From Betaproteobacteria bacterium (GTDB lineage: Bacteria; Pseudomonadota; Gammaproteobacteria; Burkholderiales; Burkholderiaceae_D): 64,000 nucleotides of DNA. Of the stretch, positions 39,319-48,893 are shown one piece after another. Every line of letters begins with the position of its first letter. The stretch's first letter is position 1. The notes beneath the pieces are model-generated. The model was not told the DNA's origin, did no database searches, and was given only the letters and a program-made list of their open reading frames with translations. The position numbers and the translations under genes were made by a program. The DNA lies in the NCBI GenBank assembly GCA_025362735.1, contig JANYFL010000071.1, forward strand, positions 62,001 to 126,000, written 5' to 3'.

Positions 39319-39347
39319 TTTACATTCTATGGCGGTCTCGATAAGAT
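39319..39347 (+). promoter_or_regulatory. putative cysI promoter
   Basis: TTTACA (39319-39324) and TAAGAT (39342-39347) are separated by 17 bases. The 40 bases upstream (39280-39318) are strongly AT-rich, as expected for an activator site such as that of CysB, but no specific CysB consensus was identified. It would drive cysI and the following assimilation genes. Confidence 0.45.
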
Positions 39348-39401
39348 TCCGCCTCTGAGTGATATTGGCCTGTTTCAGCTTACTTATTGGCTACCCCTCG
39401 C

Positions 39402-41099
39402 ATGTACAAATACGATCAATACGACCACACCATTGTTGCCGAGCGCGTCGCGCAATTCCGCGATCAGACCCGGCGTTTTCTCGCTGGTGAGCTGAGCGAG
39501 GATGATTTCCGCCCCTTGCGTTTGCAGAACGGACTTTATATCCAGCGAGTCGCGCCGATGCTGCGCGTCGCCATTCCTTATGGACTGCTGTCGTCTCGGC
39601 AGTTGCGCAAGCTGGCGGAAATCGCACGCAAGTACGACAAAGGCTATGCCCACTTCAGTACACGTCAGAACATTCAGTACAACTGGCCCAAGCTCGAAGA
39701 AGTGCCCGATATTCTGGCCGAACTGGCTTCGGTCGAAATGCACGCGATTCAAACCAGTGGCAACTGCATCCGCAATACCACCAGCGACCAGTTCGCAGGC
39801 GTCGCGCATGATGAGATCATTGATCCGCGTGCGGTGTGCGAAATCATCCGCCAGTGGTCGACCTTCCACCCCGAATTTGCCTATCTCCCCCGCAAATTCA
39901 AGATTGCGGTGAACGCATCGAAAGAAGATCGAGCAGCGACGCTGGTGCACGACATTGGCGTTCATCTCCACACGAACGATGCAGGCGAGTGGGGTTTCCG
40001 CATCCTTGCTGGTGGCGGCCTGGGACGTACACCAGTGATCGGCCACGTGATTCGTGAATGGCTACCACGTGCCGAGCTGCTGAACTATCTTGACGCCATC
40101 CTGCGTGTCTATAATCGCTATGGTCGTCGGGACAACAAGTACAAGGCGCGTATCAAGATTTTGGTGCGCGAACTGACGCCTGAGGTTTTCACCAAACACG
40201 TGGAAGAAGAGTGGACGCATCTGCAAGGCAGCCCGGCGACCATTCCTGAAGATGAGTTCGAGCGCATGGCCGCGTTCTTTAACCCGCCTGCATACGAGAC
40301 ACTGCCTGCTGAAAGTAAAGTGCTGCGCGAACAAATGGCCGACAGCAAGCCCTTTGCCAACTGGATCAAGCGCAATACTTTTCCGCACAAGGTGCCCGGC
40401 TATGCAGCGGTGACTTTGTCGCTCAAGGCGACCGGTGTGCCGCCGGGTGATGCAACTGATGCGCAGATGGACGCCGTGGCTAATCTGGCCGATCAATATA
40501 GTTTCGGTGAACTGCGTGTCTCCCATGAGCAGAATCTCATCCTCGCCGATGTGAAGCAGGATGATCTCTATGCCTTGTGGGAGCGTGTGCGCGAAATCGG
40601 TTTTGCCACGCCGAACATCGGTCTGCTGACCAATATCATTTGCTGTCCCGGCGGTGACTTCTGCTCCCTGGCCAATGCCAAGTCGATTCCGGTGGCCGAA
40701 GCAATCCAGCGCCGTATTGAAGAGCGCGTTGATGCCCTCGATTATTTGTACGATATCGGCGATCTCGATCTCAACATTTCTGGCTGTATCAATGCTTGCG
40801 GGCATCATCACGTCGGCCATATCGGCGTGCTCGGCGTCGATAAGAATGGTGAAGAGTGGTATCAGGTCACCATTGGCGGTTCGCAAGGATTGAACGCCTC
40901 GTTGGGCAAAGTCATCGGTCGTTCGTTTGCGCGCGCCGAAATGCCGGATGTGGTTGAACGCCTGCTCGAAACCTATGTACAGCAGCGTCACGACGAAGAA
41001 CGATTCATCGATACTGTGCGCCGCGTGGGTCTGGATCCGTTCAAGCTCAACGTTTATCGCGACGCTGAAACCGCAACGAGGGGAGCCGAGAATGTCTAA
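39402..41099 (+). CDS. cysI: sulfite reductase hemoprotein
   Basis: Reduces sulfite to sulfide with six electrons using siroheme and a 4Fe-4S cluster. The 565-residue protein has the N-terminal half with YAHFSTRQNIQYNWPKLEE and TSGNCIRNTTSDQFAG, and the cluster/siroheme ligands in CCPGGDFCSLANAK and NISGCINACGHHHVGH. The ATG at 39402 gives the usual beta-proteobacterial start MYKYDQYD. No cysJ flavoprotein gene is adjacent, so electrons may come from ferredoxin or another partner. The stop overlaps the DUF934 gene by eight bases. Confidence 0.94.
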   Translation: MYKYDQYDHTIVAERVAQFRDQTRRFLAGELSEDDFRPLRLQNGLYIQRVAPMLRVAIPYGLLSSRQLRKLAEIARKYDKGYAHFSTRQNIQYNWPKLEEVPDILAELASVEMHAIQTSGNCIRNTTSDQFAGVAHDEIIDPRAVCEIIRQWSTFHPEFAYLPRKFKIAVNASKEDRAATLVHDIGVHLHTNDAGEWGFRILAGGGLGRTPVIGHVIREWLPRAELLNYLDAILRVYNRYGRRDNKYKARIKILVRELTPEVFTKHVEEEWTHLQGSPATIPEDEFERMAAFFNPPAYETLPAESKVLREQMADSKPFANWIKRNTFPHKVPGYAAVTLSLKATGVPPGDATDAQMDAVANLADQYSFGELRVSHEQNLILADVKQDDLYALWERVREIGFATPNIGLLTNIICCPGGDFCSLANAKSIPVAEAIQRRIEERVDALDYLYDIGDLDLNISGCINACGHHHVGHIGVLGVDKNGEEWYQVTIGGSQGLNASLGKVIGRSFARAEMPDVVERLLETYVQQRHDEERFIDTVRRVGLDPFKLNVYRDAETATRGAENV

Positions 41100-41637
41100 G
41101 CTCATCAAGGGTTCCCTTAACCAAGGCGGAGCGGTAGTCGAAAATGTATGGCATACCGTTTTGAATGACGAAGAACTGGAAGTGGCTCTGACTCAAGCGA
41201 AAGCAATCGTCGTGAGCTTGTCTCTCTGGCTGGAACAGCGTGAAGTTTTGCTGAAGGCAAAGCTGGAGTTGGGTATTCAGCTGGAACCAGCGGATGACCC
41301 GGCTGCAATCGCTCAAGATCTGGCCCACTTCAAGCTCATCGCCATCGACTTTCCACAATTTGCCGATGGTCGGGGCTATTCCATCGCGCGTCTGGTGCGT
41401 GAACGTTACGGCTATACCGGCGAATTGCGTGCCGTTGGAGACGTTCTGCGTGACCAAATCTATTACATGCTTCGCGTCGGGTTTGACTCCTTCCTTTTGG
41501 CCGAACGCAAGAGCGACGAACAGAGTGTGGCTGCCGTGTTGAGCGCCTATAAGGATTTCTCGGTGAACTATCAGACCTCGTTTGAACAAAAGCAACCGCT
41601 GTTTCGTCGCCGTGCTGCGGCTGGTGCAGGTGCATGA
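41092..41637 (+). CDS. DUF934-family sulfite-reduction accessory protein
   Basis: A 181-residue protein of the DUF934 family, found almost always beside cysI and cysH in betaproteobacteria and pseudomonads. Typical segments are IDFPQFADGRGYSIARLVRE, YGYTGELRAVGDVLRDQI and LRVGFDSFLL. Its biochemical role is not established; a partner or electron-transfer helper of the CysJ-less sulfite reductase is plausible. The ATG at 41092 lies inside the end of cysI, and its stop overlaps cysH by four bases, so all three are coupled. Confidence 0.88.
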   Translation: MSKLIKGSLNQGGAVVENVWHTVLNDEELEVALTQAKAIVVSLSLWLEQREVLLKAKLELGIQLEPADDPAAIAQDLAHFKLIAIDFPQFADGRGYSIARLVRERYGYTGELRAVGDVLRDQIYYMLRVGFDSFLLAERKSDEQSVAAVLSAYKDFSVNYQTSFEQKQPLFRRRAAAGAGA

Positions 41638-42350
41638 TGAGCAACGTCATTAGTGCCGAGCTCGAAGCCAAAGTCATTGCCGCCCGCGCATTGCTGGCGC
41701 AGATCGCATCTGCTTATGCGCCCGCCATACTCACCACCAGTTTTGGTGCCGAAGACATGGTGCTATTCGATTTGATCGCCAACAAGAAGTATGGTGATCC
41801 GCTCAAAGCGATCGCTATCGCCACGCTGGATACCGGGCGTTTACCTGAGGAAACCTATCAAGTCTGGCAGCAATCGGTTGAGCGTTATGGTCGTAAGGTT
41901 GAGCCGTATTTTCCTGAGGCTCAGGCGGTTGAACAGTACGTTCGTATCAATGGCATCAACGCTTTTTATGAAAGCGTGGCGCAACGTAAAGATTGCTGTC
42001 ATATGCGCAAGGTTGAGCCGCTCAAACGCGCGCTCGCAGGTAAAAAAGGATGGATCACCGGTCTGCGCCGTGCTCAGGCTGTGACGCGCAAAGACTTGCC
42101 GGTATCTGAATATGACACCGACTATGGTCTGGAGAAATTCAATCCTCTTGCTGACTGGTCGGAAGAGGACGTATGGAATTACATCCGTGCCAACGAAGTC
42201 CCGTACAACGCGCTGCACGACAAGGGCTATCCCAGTATCGGCTGCGCCCCCTGTACCCGTGCGATTCAGCCCGGCGAAGATGTGCGGGCAGGGCGCTGGT
42301 GGTGGGAAAACGCCGACTCGAAAGAGTGCGGACTGCATGTGAAAGAATAA
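41634..42350 (+). CDS. cysH: adenylyl-sulfate (APS) reductase, CysH family
   Basis: Reduces activated sulfate to sulfite using thioredoxin. The 238-residue protein has the PAPS/APS reductase fold with TTSFGAEDMVLFDLI and TLDTGRLPEETYQV. The two Cys pairs KDCCHMRK and GCAPCTRAI ligate a 4Fe-4S cluster, which marks the APS-reducing type. The catalytic Cys is in the C-terminal ECGLH. Direct APS reduction agrees with the absence of an APS kinase here. The gene overlaps the DUF934 gene and is followed by a large palindrome. Confidence 0.95.
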   Translation: MMSNVISAELEAKVIAARALLAQIASAYAPAILTTSFGAEDMVLFDLIANKKYGDPLKAIAIATLDTGRLPEETYQVWQQSVERYGRKVEPYFPEAQAVEQYVRINGINAFYESVAQRKDCCHMRKVEPLKRALAGKKGWITGLRRAQAVTRKDLPVSEYDTDYGLEKFNPLADWSEEDVWNYIRANEVPYNALHDKGYPSIGCAPCTRAIQPGEDVRAGRWWWENADSKECGLHVKE

Positions 42351-42360
42351 GGAAAACCAT

Positions 42361-42557
42361 CTCAACACAGAGACACAGAGGCACGGAGATGCACAGAGTA
42401 AAACCAGAGAACCAAGAGGCTTGTCATCCTGAGTAAAGCGAAGGATCTCAGAGGTTGAATGACAGTCGCCTGTTGAGAATGACCTGAGATACTTCGCTGT
42501 ACTCAGTGACATTGAATTTCTCTGTGGATCTCCGTGCCTCTGTGTCTCTGTGTTGAG
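42361..42557. repeat. nested palindromic repeat between cysH and cysD
   Basis: A 30-base left arm (42361-42390, starting CTCAACACAGAGACACAGAG) is perfectly inverted at 42528-42557. Within it lie a second pair of arms around TCATCCTGAGTAAAGCGAAG (from about 42423) and CTTCGCTGTACTCAGTGACA (about 42492-42511). The whole 197-base element fills most of the cysH-cysD gap and has no coding sense. It resembles non-autonomous repeats built of nested palindromes, and its outer arm shares the CACAGAG theme with the repeat at 5196-5272. Confidence 0.75.
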
Positions 42558-42593
42558 AGGTTTTAATCAGTTAATGTGTAATCAAGTAAATTT

Positions 42594-43547
42594 ATGAGCA
42601 CAACATTGCAAGAATCCATCAGCAACACAACACGTAGCGCTGTCGTGCAGAATGCGCATGACCATCTCGAATGGCTGGAGTCGGAAGCCATTCACATCAT
42701 GCGCGAGGTTGCAGCGGAATGCAGCAATCCGGTACTGCTATTTTCCGGCGGGAAGGACTCTATCGTCATGTTGCGTCTGGCTGAAAAAGCTTTTCGCCCG
42801 GGGCGTTTTCCGTTTCCGTTGATGCACATTGATACCGGTCACAATTTTCCCGAAGTGATTGCCTTTCGCGATGCACGCGCGGCTGAACTGGGCGAGCGAC
42901 TGATCGTTCGTACCCTGGACGAATCGATTGCCAAGGGCCGTATCCGGTTGAAGAGCCCCGATGAATTGCGCAACCCGCATCAGAGTGTGACCCTGCTCGA
43001 TGCAATTGAAGAATTCGGTTTCGACGCCTGCTTTGGCGGTGCGCGTCGCGATGAAGAAAAGGCACGTGCCAAGGAACGCATTTTTTCCTTTCGCGATGAG
43101 TTTGGTCAGTGGGATCCGAAAAATCAGCGTCCCGAACTCTGGGACTTGTACAACACACGGGTCCACAAAGGTGAGCACATGCGCGTGTTCCCAATCAGTA
43201 ACTGGACTGAGATGGACGTGTGGCAATACATCGCACGCGAGCGTCTCGCTGTGCCATCGATCTATTACGCGCACAAGCGCCCCATCGTCAAACGCAATGG
43301 CTTGCTCGTACCCATTTCAAACCTGATGCCCGTCAAGGAAGGCGAGACCATCGTCGAAGAAAGCGTGCGCTTTCGCACCGTTGGCGATATGACCTGTACC
43401 GCACCTGTAGCGTCTGATGCGGCCACGGTCGAAGACATCATCATCGAAACCTCGACGACGCGTATCACCGAACGCGGCGCAACGCGTATGGACGATCAGA
43501 CTTCGGATGCGGCAATGGAACAGCGCAAGAAAGAAGGGTATTTCTAA
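42594..43547 (+). CDS. cysD: sulfate adenylyltransferase subunit 2
   Basis: Catalytic subunit of ATP sulfurylase, making APS from ATP and sulfate. The 317-residue protein has the N-type PP-loop NPVLLFSGGKDSIVMLRLAE, MHIDTGHNFPEVIAFRD and ACFGGARRDEEKARAKERIF, all typical of CysD. It needs the GTPase CysN, whose gene begins on the base after its stop. Confidence 0.97.
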   Translation: MSTTLQESISNTTRSAVVQNAHDHLEWLESEAIHIMREVAAECSNPVLLFSGGKDSIVMLRLAEKAFRPGRFPFPLMHIDTGHNFPEVIAFRDARAAELGERLIVRTLDESIAKGRIRLKSPDELRNPHQSVTLLDAIEEFGFDACFGGARRDEEKARAKERIFSFRDEFGQWDPKNQRPELWDLYNTRVHKGEHMRVFPISNWTEMDVWQYIARERLAVPSIYYAHKRPIVKRNGLLVPISNLMPVKEGETIVEESVRFRTVGDMTCTAPVASDAATVEDIIIETSTTRITERGATRMDDQTSDAAMEQRKKEGYF

Positions 43548-44870
43548 ATGAGTACGACGACTTTATTCTCATCGACTCAAACACAAACCTTGTTGCGCTT
43601 TTCAACGGCGGGCAGTGTCGATGACGGCAAAAGCACTTTGATTGGCCGCCTGTTGTTTGACGCGAAATCAATTTTTGAAGACCAGTTCAATACGCTTGTG
43701 AAGACGACGGCCAAGCGCGGTGGCGTCGGTGGCAACGTCGCGTCTGATCTCGCCGTTGACCTGGCACTGCTGACCGATGGACTGATGGCTGAGCGCGAAC
43801 AGGGTATTACCATCGACGTGGCTTATCGCTATTTCGCAACGCCTGTGCGCAAGTTCATCATTGCAGACACGCCGGGCCATGAGCAATACACGCGGAATAT
43901 GGTTACCGGTGCGTCCACGGCTGATCTCACCATCGTGCTGGTTGATGCCAGCAAAGGGGTTTTACCGCAATCACGACGTCATGCTTTGATCGCCAGTTTG
44001 CTGGGTATTCGTCACGTGGTGGTCGCCATCAACAAGATGGATCTGGTCGATTATTCCGAATCACGTTTTAACGAAATTCGTGACGAATTCAAGCAGGTAA
44101 CAGGCAAGCTAAATCTGGGCAATCTGTATTTCGTGCCGATGTCTGCGCTCAAGGGTGACATGGTGGTTGAACGTGGCGAGCGCCTGAACTGGTACAGCGG
44201 TCAGACCTTGCTCGATATTCTCGAAACGGTCGATGTGGCTGAACCTGAAAACGCGGCCTTCCGCTTTCCGGTGCAGATGGTCAATCGCCCCGGCATCGAT
44301 GGCGCTTACCCGCATGGTTGCGCCCGCGGTTATATGGGCCGTATCGAATCGGGTCATGTGTCTGTGGGCGACAAGGTACTGATCCAGCCGAGCGGTCGCA
44401 CCACCACGGTACGCGACATCATCACCTATGACGGCGTACTGAAGCGTGCTGATGCACCGCAATCGGTGACACTGCTACTCAATCACGAAATTGATATTTC
44501 ACGTGGTGACTTGATCACACATGAAAACACGCCTGCGCGTGTCGCCAAGAGTTTTGCCGCGATGATTTGCTGGATGGATGACGAACCCTTGAGTGCTTCG
44601 CGCAAGTATCTGATCAAGCACACCACGCGCGTGACCAAGGCCATCATCGAAGGTATTGACCACAAGCTCGACATCACGACTCTGGAGCCGGTCAAGGATG
44701 GTCCACCACTGACCGAACTGGCGATGAACGAAATTGGCGCCGTACGCTTCAAGGTACGCGATCCGCTATTGGTGGATGCCTATACGGATAACCGGATTAC
44801 CGGTGGGTTCATCGTGATTGATGAAGTGACCAACCATACGGTGGCGGCAGGGATGATCCTGCCCGAATAG
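43548..44870 (+). CDS. cysN: sulfate adenylyltransferase subunit 1 (GTPase)
   Basis: Regulatory GTPase of ATP sulfurylase; GTP hydrolysis drives APS formation by CysD. The 440-residue EF-Tu-like protein has G1 TAGSVDDGKSTLIGRLLFD, G3 IADTPGHEQYTRNMVTG, G4 INKMDLVDYS and two beta-barrel domains. It ends near residue 440, so it lacks the C-terminal APS-kinase (CysC) domain found in NodQ-type fusions, in keeping with an APS-reducing pathway. Confidence 0.97.
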   Translation: MSTTTLFSSTQTQTLLRFSTAGSVDDGKSTLIGRLLFDAKSIFEDQFNTLVKTTAKRGGVGGNVASDLAVDLALLTDGLMAEREQGITIDVAYRYFATPVRKFIIADTPGHEQYTRNMVTGASTADLTIVLVDASKGVLPQSRRHALIASLLGIRHVVVAINKMDLVDYSESRFNEIRDEFKQVTGKLNLGNLYFVPMSALKGDMVVERGERLNWYSGQTLLDILETVDVAEPENAAFRFPVQMVNRPGIDGAYPHGCARGYMGRIESGHVSVGDKVLIQPSGRTTTVRDIITYDGVLKRADAPQSVTLLLNHEIDISRGDLITHENTPARVAKSFAAMICWMDDEPLSASRKYLIKHTTRVTKAIIEGIDHKLDITTLEPVKDGPPLTELAMNEIGAVRFKVRDPLLVDAYTDNRITGGFIVIDEVTNHTVAAGMILPE

Positions 44871-44881
44871 ATGAATTGAAC

Positions 44882-45697
44882 ATGCAAACCGCTCAACAAA
44901 AAGCAGGCAAGGTGTATCTGGTGGGTGCCGGTCCCGGCGCGCCCGATCTGCTAACCCTGCGCGCGGCACGTTTGCTGGAGCAAGCGGACATTGTTTTTTA
45001 CGATGCTCTGGTTAATCCGGAAATCGTTGCACTTGCGGTCAAGGCAAAAAAGTTCGCTGTCGGAAAGCGGTGCGGACAGCACTCCAGTGCACAACATTTC
45101 ATTAACAAGCGCCTGATTGATGCGACTCGTGAACATGCGGTCATCGTCCGACTCAAGGGCGGAGATCCAATGCTGTTTGCGCGTGCTCAGGAAGAAATCG
45201 ACGCACTGACGGCAGCAGGTATCGAATTTGAGGTTGTGCCGGGGATTACCGCTGCACTTTCCGCCAGTGCCGATTTGGGCATTTCACTGACGCGCCGCGC
45301 AGTCAGTCGTTCGGTTACTTTTGCGACACCGCGCATCGGTAAGGATGAGCAGGCCTCCGATTGGGTCGCAGGGGTTCTCGCTGCAGATACTGCAGTGCTA
45401 TACATGGCCGCTGGCGAAGCTGGGGAAATTGCGCAGCAACTGATTAAGCGGGGTAAGCCTGCGGATTTACCGGTTGCCTTGGTGCGTGATGCGTCTTCTC
45501 CTGATGTTGAGATCCAGTTGATGACGCTTGCCGATTTGAGTCAGGGCGTAAGCCGGGATGAACGGCCCGTGATTTTGATGCTGGGGAATGTTTATCGTGA
45601 GGCACTTGATGCTGCATCGAAACATTCCGGCAAGAACGAGAACGACCAAGACCATTTCATCTGGCCGATCCTGATTAACCAACGGTGTCAGAACTGA
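44882..45697 (+). CDS. cobA: uroporphyrinogen-III C-methyltransferase (SUMT)
   Basis: Transfers two methyl groups from SAM to uroporphyrinogen III, giving precorrin-2 for siroheme, the cofactor of CysI. The 271-residue protein has the SUMT signatures [39 protein letters not shown] and [15 protein letters not shown]. It is the single-domain form, without the CysG dehydrogenase/ferrochelatase part, which must be encoded elsewhere. The ATG at 44882 follows cysN closely, so the cofactor supply is probably co-regulated with sulfate reduction. Confidence 0.93.
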   Translation: MQTAQQKAGKVYLVGAGPGAPDLLTLRAARLLEQADIVFYDALVNPEIVALAVKAKKFAVGKRCGQHSSAQHFINKRLIDATREHAVIVRLKGGDPMLFARAQEEIDALTAAGIEFEVVPGITAALSASADLGISLTRRAVSRSVTFATPRIGKDEQASDWVAGVLAADTAVLYMAAGEAGEIAQQLIKRGKPADLPVALVRDASSPDVEIQLMTLADLSQGVSRDERPVILMLGNVYREALDAASKHSGKNENDQDHFIWPILINQRCQN

Positions 45698-45822
45698 TCG
45701 GATGGTTTGAAGGACTGGAGCTGAACTTCTCAGCGGCCATTAACGACTATGAATTAAATCTCAGTGCTGTCGATACAGGACTGGGCCGGGTGATGTGCCC
45801 CGAAGAACTGAAAGGATTAAAC

Positions 45823-46845
45823 ATGTTGTTCAGCAAAACAAAACAGCTGTTACTGGCGGTCACACTCGCTGTTTCTGGATTGAGTTCCACCGTTCAGGCG
45901 GCTGATCTCACACTTTTGAATGTCTCGTATGACCCGACGCGCGAGCTTTATCAAGAATACAACGCTGCGTTCACCAAGTACTGGAAAACCAGGACAGGCG
46001 ATACCGTGATCTTCAAACAGTCTCACGGCGGTTCAGGCAAACAGGCTCGTTCTGTCATCGATGGTCTCGAAGCCGACGTCGTCACCTTGGCCTTGGCCTA
46101 TGACATTGACGAGATCGCATCCAGGGCGAAGCTCCTGCCAATCGATTGGCAAAAGCGCCTAGAACACAATAGCTCACCCTATACGTCCACTTATATCTTT
46201 CTGGTGCGCAAGGGCAATCCTAAAGGCATCAAGGATTGGAGCGATCTGGTCAAGCCGGGTGTGTCGGTCGTCACGGCCAATCCCAAAACTTCCGGTGGCG
46301 CACGCTGGGGCTATCTTGCAGCCTATGGCTATGCGCTAAAACAACCGGGCGGTAACGATGTTAAAGCCAAGGACTTTATTACGCGGCTCTACAAGAACGT
46401 TCCTGTACTTGACTCGGGCGCACGTGGCGCGACCGTGACCTTTGCGGAGCGCAAAGTCGGTGATGTATTACTTGCGTGGGAAAACGAAGCCTATCTGGCC
46501 GTCAAGGAATTTGGCGCCGATAACTTTGAAATCGTTTATCCCCCGTCGAGCATCCTGGCCGAGCCGCCTGTGACCGTGGTCGACAAGAATGTCGACAAGC
46601 ATGGCACACGCAAGGTTGCCGAAGCCTATCTGCAGTACCTGTATTCGCCCGAAGGTCAGGAAATTGCCGCCAAGAATTTCTATCGTCCGATCGACGCCAA
46701 AGTAGCTGCCAAATACACAAAGCAGTTCCCAAAAATTGCATTGTTCAATATCAATGATGTATTCGGTGGCTGGACTAAGGCACAAACGACACACTTTTCG
46801 GACGGTGGCGTCTTTGATCAAATTTATCAACCGGGCGCGAGATGA
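45823..46845 (+). CDS. sbp: sulfate-binding periplasmic protein (first copy)
   Basis: Periplasmic receptor for sulfate or thiosulfate import. The 340-residue precursor has a signal peptide ending near STVQAADL, then [20 protein letters not shown], the anion-binding [20 protein letters not shown] and [21 protein letters not shown]. The ATG at 45823 follows AAAGGA; a frame open from 45685 would put 46 residues before the signal peptide and is rejected. A second, similar receptor gene follows directly. Confidence 0.94.
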   Translation: MLFSKTKQLLLAVTLAVSGLSSTVQAADLTLLNVSYDPTRELYQEYNAAFTKYWKTRTGDTVIFKQSHGGSGKQARSVIDGLEADVVTLALAYDIDEIASRAKLLPIDWQKRLEHNSSPYTSTYIFLVRKGNPKGIKDWSDLVKPGVSVVTANPKTSGGARWGYLAAYGYALKQPGGNDVKAKDFITRLYKNVPVLDSGARGATVTFAERKVGDVLLAWENEAYLAVKEFGADNFEIVYPPSSILAEPPVTVVDKNVDKHGTRKVAEAYLQYLYSPEGQEIAAKNFYRPIDAKVAAKYTKQFPKIALFNINDVFGGWTKAQTTHFSDGGVFDQIYQPGAR

Positions 46846-46917
46846 TTTGTTCAGTTGAAACCAATTTCTCTATCCGTCATCAGCTCTGATTCCTAGATTT
46901 CAGAAGGAGGTTCCATC

Positions 46918-47925
46918 ATGAAGCTCGGACATTTTTTTCGCTCATTGCTGGTTGTTTCAGCCTTGATTGGGTCGGTAGCACAGGCCCAGCAAAATCTGCT
47001 GAACGCCAGCTATGACGTCGCGCGTGAGTTTTACAAGGATTACAACCCGCTGTTCGTCAAATACTGGAAGATCAAGTCGGGTCAGGACATCACGATCAAT
47101 CAGTCGCATGGGGGATCGAGCAAAATGGCCCGCGATGTTTTTCAGGGACTGGAAGCCGATGTCGTAACAATGAACGCGGCGCTTGATGTGAACTTCCTGG
47201 CTGACAACGGTTTGGTTGCGTCTGACTGGAACAAGAAGTTTGCCAATGATGCAGCACCCAGTTATTCCACCATGCTGTTTCTGGTGCGTCAGGGTAATCC
47301 CAAGGGCATCAAGGACTGGGATGATCTGATCAAGCCCGGCGTGCAGGTCATCATCGTCAATCCCAAGACAGGTGGAAACGGGAAGTACAGTTATCTGGCG
47401 GCTTGGGGATATGTGAAAAAGAAGGGTGGGACGGACGAGCAAGCGGCTGAGTTCGTCAAGAAACTTTTGGCCAATGTACCGATTCTGGATAGCGGTGGCC
47501 GTGCAGCGACGACGACTTTCGTTCAACGCAATATCGGCGATGTGTTGATTACGTTTGAATCCGAAGTGATCCAGATCGACAAGGAGTTTGGTGCCGGTAA
47601 AGTCGATGCGGTTTATCCATCGATCAGCATCGTTGCAGACAATCCGGTGGCGTTGGTGAATCGCGTGGTCGACAAGAAAGGGACGCGCGCGTTGGCGACT
47701 GCCTACCTCGATTATCTTTACTCAGAAGACGGTCAGGAACTGATTGCAAAGCACTACTTGCGTCCGCGTTCCACCAAGGTCGCAGCCAAGTATGCGGCCA
47801 GCTTCAAGGCGATTCCCTTGTTCACCGTGGATGAAGTCTTCGGCGGTTGGCGAGCTGCGCAGAAAAAGCATTTCGATGATGGCGGGGAGTTCGACCGTAT
47901 CTATGCTTCGTTGGGAAAGCGTTAA
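46918..47925 (+). CDS. sulfate-binding periplasmic protein (second copy)
   Basis: A 335-residue paralogue of the preceding receptor. The signal peptide ends near SVAQAQQN, then LLNASYDVAREFYKDYNPLF, SHGGSSKMARDVFQGLEADV and WDDLIKPGVQVIIVNPKTGG. An AGGAGG ribosome-binding site lies before the ATG. The two copies differ at many positions, so they may prefer sulfate and thiosulfate respectively (Sbp versus CysP types); which is which cannot be read from the sequence. Confidence 0.93.
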   Translation: MKLGHFFRSLLVVSALIGSVAQAQQNLLNASYDVAREFYKDYNPLFVKYWKIKSGQDITINQSHGGSSKMARDVFQGLEADVVTMNAALDVNFLADNGLVASDWNKKFANDAAPSYSTMLFLVRQGNPKGIKDWDDLIKPGVQVIIVNPKTGGNGKYSYLAAWGYVKKKGGTDEQAAEFVKKLLANVPILDSGGRAATTTFVQRNIGDVLITFESEVIQIDKEFGAGKVDAVYPSISIVADNPVALVNRVVDKKGTRALATAYLDYLYSEDGQELIAKHYLRPRSTKVAAKYAASFKAIPLFTVDEVFGGWRAAQKKHFDDGGEFDRIYASLGKR

Positions 47926-47961
47926 GCCTTGATGATTGGTGAGGCCAACAAGGCAGGACTT

Positions 47962-48003
47962 TATAATCCGCGACCCGTCATTTTGGTCATAACCGGAATG
48001 ACG
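47962..48003 (+). promoter_or_regulatory. possible cysT promoter -10 and adjacent dyad
   Basis: A TATAAT lies at 47962-47967 with no strong -35 (TTGGTG 19 bases upstream). Shortly after it, CGTCATT (47976-47982) and AATGACG (47997-48003) form an inverted repeat. It may be an operator or leader hairpin, or part of a terminator of the receptor gene. The gap to the cysT start is about 44 bases. Confidence 0.3.
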
Positions 48004-48047
48004 TGTTCGTTATTGTTTGATTGTTCATCGTGTTTTGAAAGTATTCA

Positions 48048-48893
48048 ATGAGTCTTACCCTTAAACGTCCGAGTGTGCTGCCAGGCTTTAGCCTGGCAAT
48101 GGGCGTTACTTTGCTTTACCTGGCCCTGATCGTCCTGATTCCTTTATCTGCGACCTTCCTTAAAACCTTCACGCTGACCTGGCCGCAGTTTGTTTCGGCC
48201 ATTACTGCGCCACGGGTCATCGCTTCGTTCAAGCTATCGTTTGGCGCATCCTTGATCGCTGCCACGATCAACGCGGTGTTTGGTTTGCTGATTGCTTGGG
48301 TACTGGTACGTTACCCATTCCCCGGAAGGCGTGTGGTCGATGCGCTGGTTGATTTGCCGTTTGCTTTGCCCACTGCGGTGGCCGGCATTGCCCTGACTGC
48401 AGTCTATTCGAGCAATGGCTGGATCGGCGGACCGCTTGAAGCCTGGGGGATCAAGGTGGCCTTTACTCCGCTGGGCATTCTGGTGGCTCTGGTTTTCATT
48501 GGCCTGCCGTTTGTCGTGCGGACCGTTCAACCGATTCTCGAAGACATGGAACGCGAGCTGGAAGAGGCGGCGCATTCACTGGGTGCTACACCCTTGCAGA
48601 CCTTTGTCAAAGTTACTTTGCCGACCATCATGCCTGCCTTGTTGACGGGTTTTGCGTTGGCATTTGCACGTGCGGTGGGTGAATACGGCTCAGTGGTTTT
48701 CATTGCGGGCAATATGCCGCTGGTTTCTGAAATCATTCCCCTGATCATCATCACCAAGCTGGAGCAATACGATTATGCCGGGGCCACGGCGGTCGCGGTC
48801 GTGATGCTGGTTGCTTCCTTCATTCTGTTGCTGTTGATCAATATACTGCAAGGATGGATGCGTCGCCGTTATGCACAGGAGAGGGCGGTATGA
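48048..48893 (+). CDS. cysT: sulfate ABC transporter permease CysT
   Basis: Inner-membrane permease (CysT/CysU), 281 residues with six helices. Family marks are [40 protein letters not shown] and [14 protein letters not shown]. The EAA loop contacting CysA is [20 protein letters not shown], and [16 protein letters not shown] is highly conserved. Its stop overlaps the cysW start by four bases. Confidence 0.96.
   Translation: MSLTLKRPSVLPGFSLAMGVTLLYLALIVLIPLSATFLKTFTLTWPQFVSAITAPRVIASFKLSFGASLIAATINAVFGLLIAWVLVRYPFPGRRVVDALVDLPFALPTAVAGIALTAVYSSNGWIGGPLEAWGIKVAFTPLGILVALVFIGLPFVVRTVQPILEDMERELEEAAHSLGATPLQTFVKVTLPTIMPALLTGFALAFARAVGEYGSVVFIAGNMPLVSEIIPLIIITKLEQYDYAGATAVAVVMLVASFILLLLINILQGWMRRRYAQERAV

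Noticed and set aside
40062-41108. A 348-codon minus-strand frame over cysI
   Set aside because: Antisense shadow of the conserved cysI coding sequence.
45685-45822. 46-residue extension of the first sulfate-binding protein
   Set aside because: It would place polar sequence ahead of a normal signal peptide, and AAAGGA marks the start at 45823.
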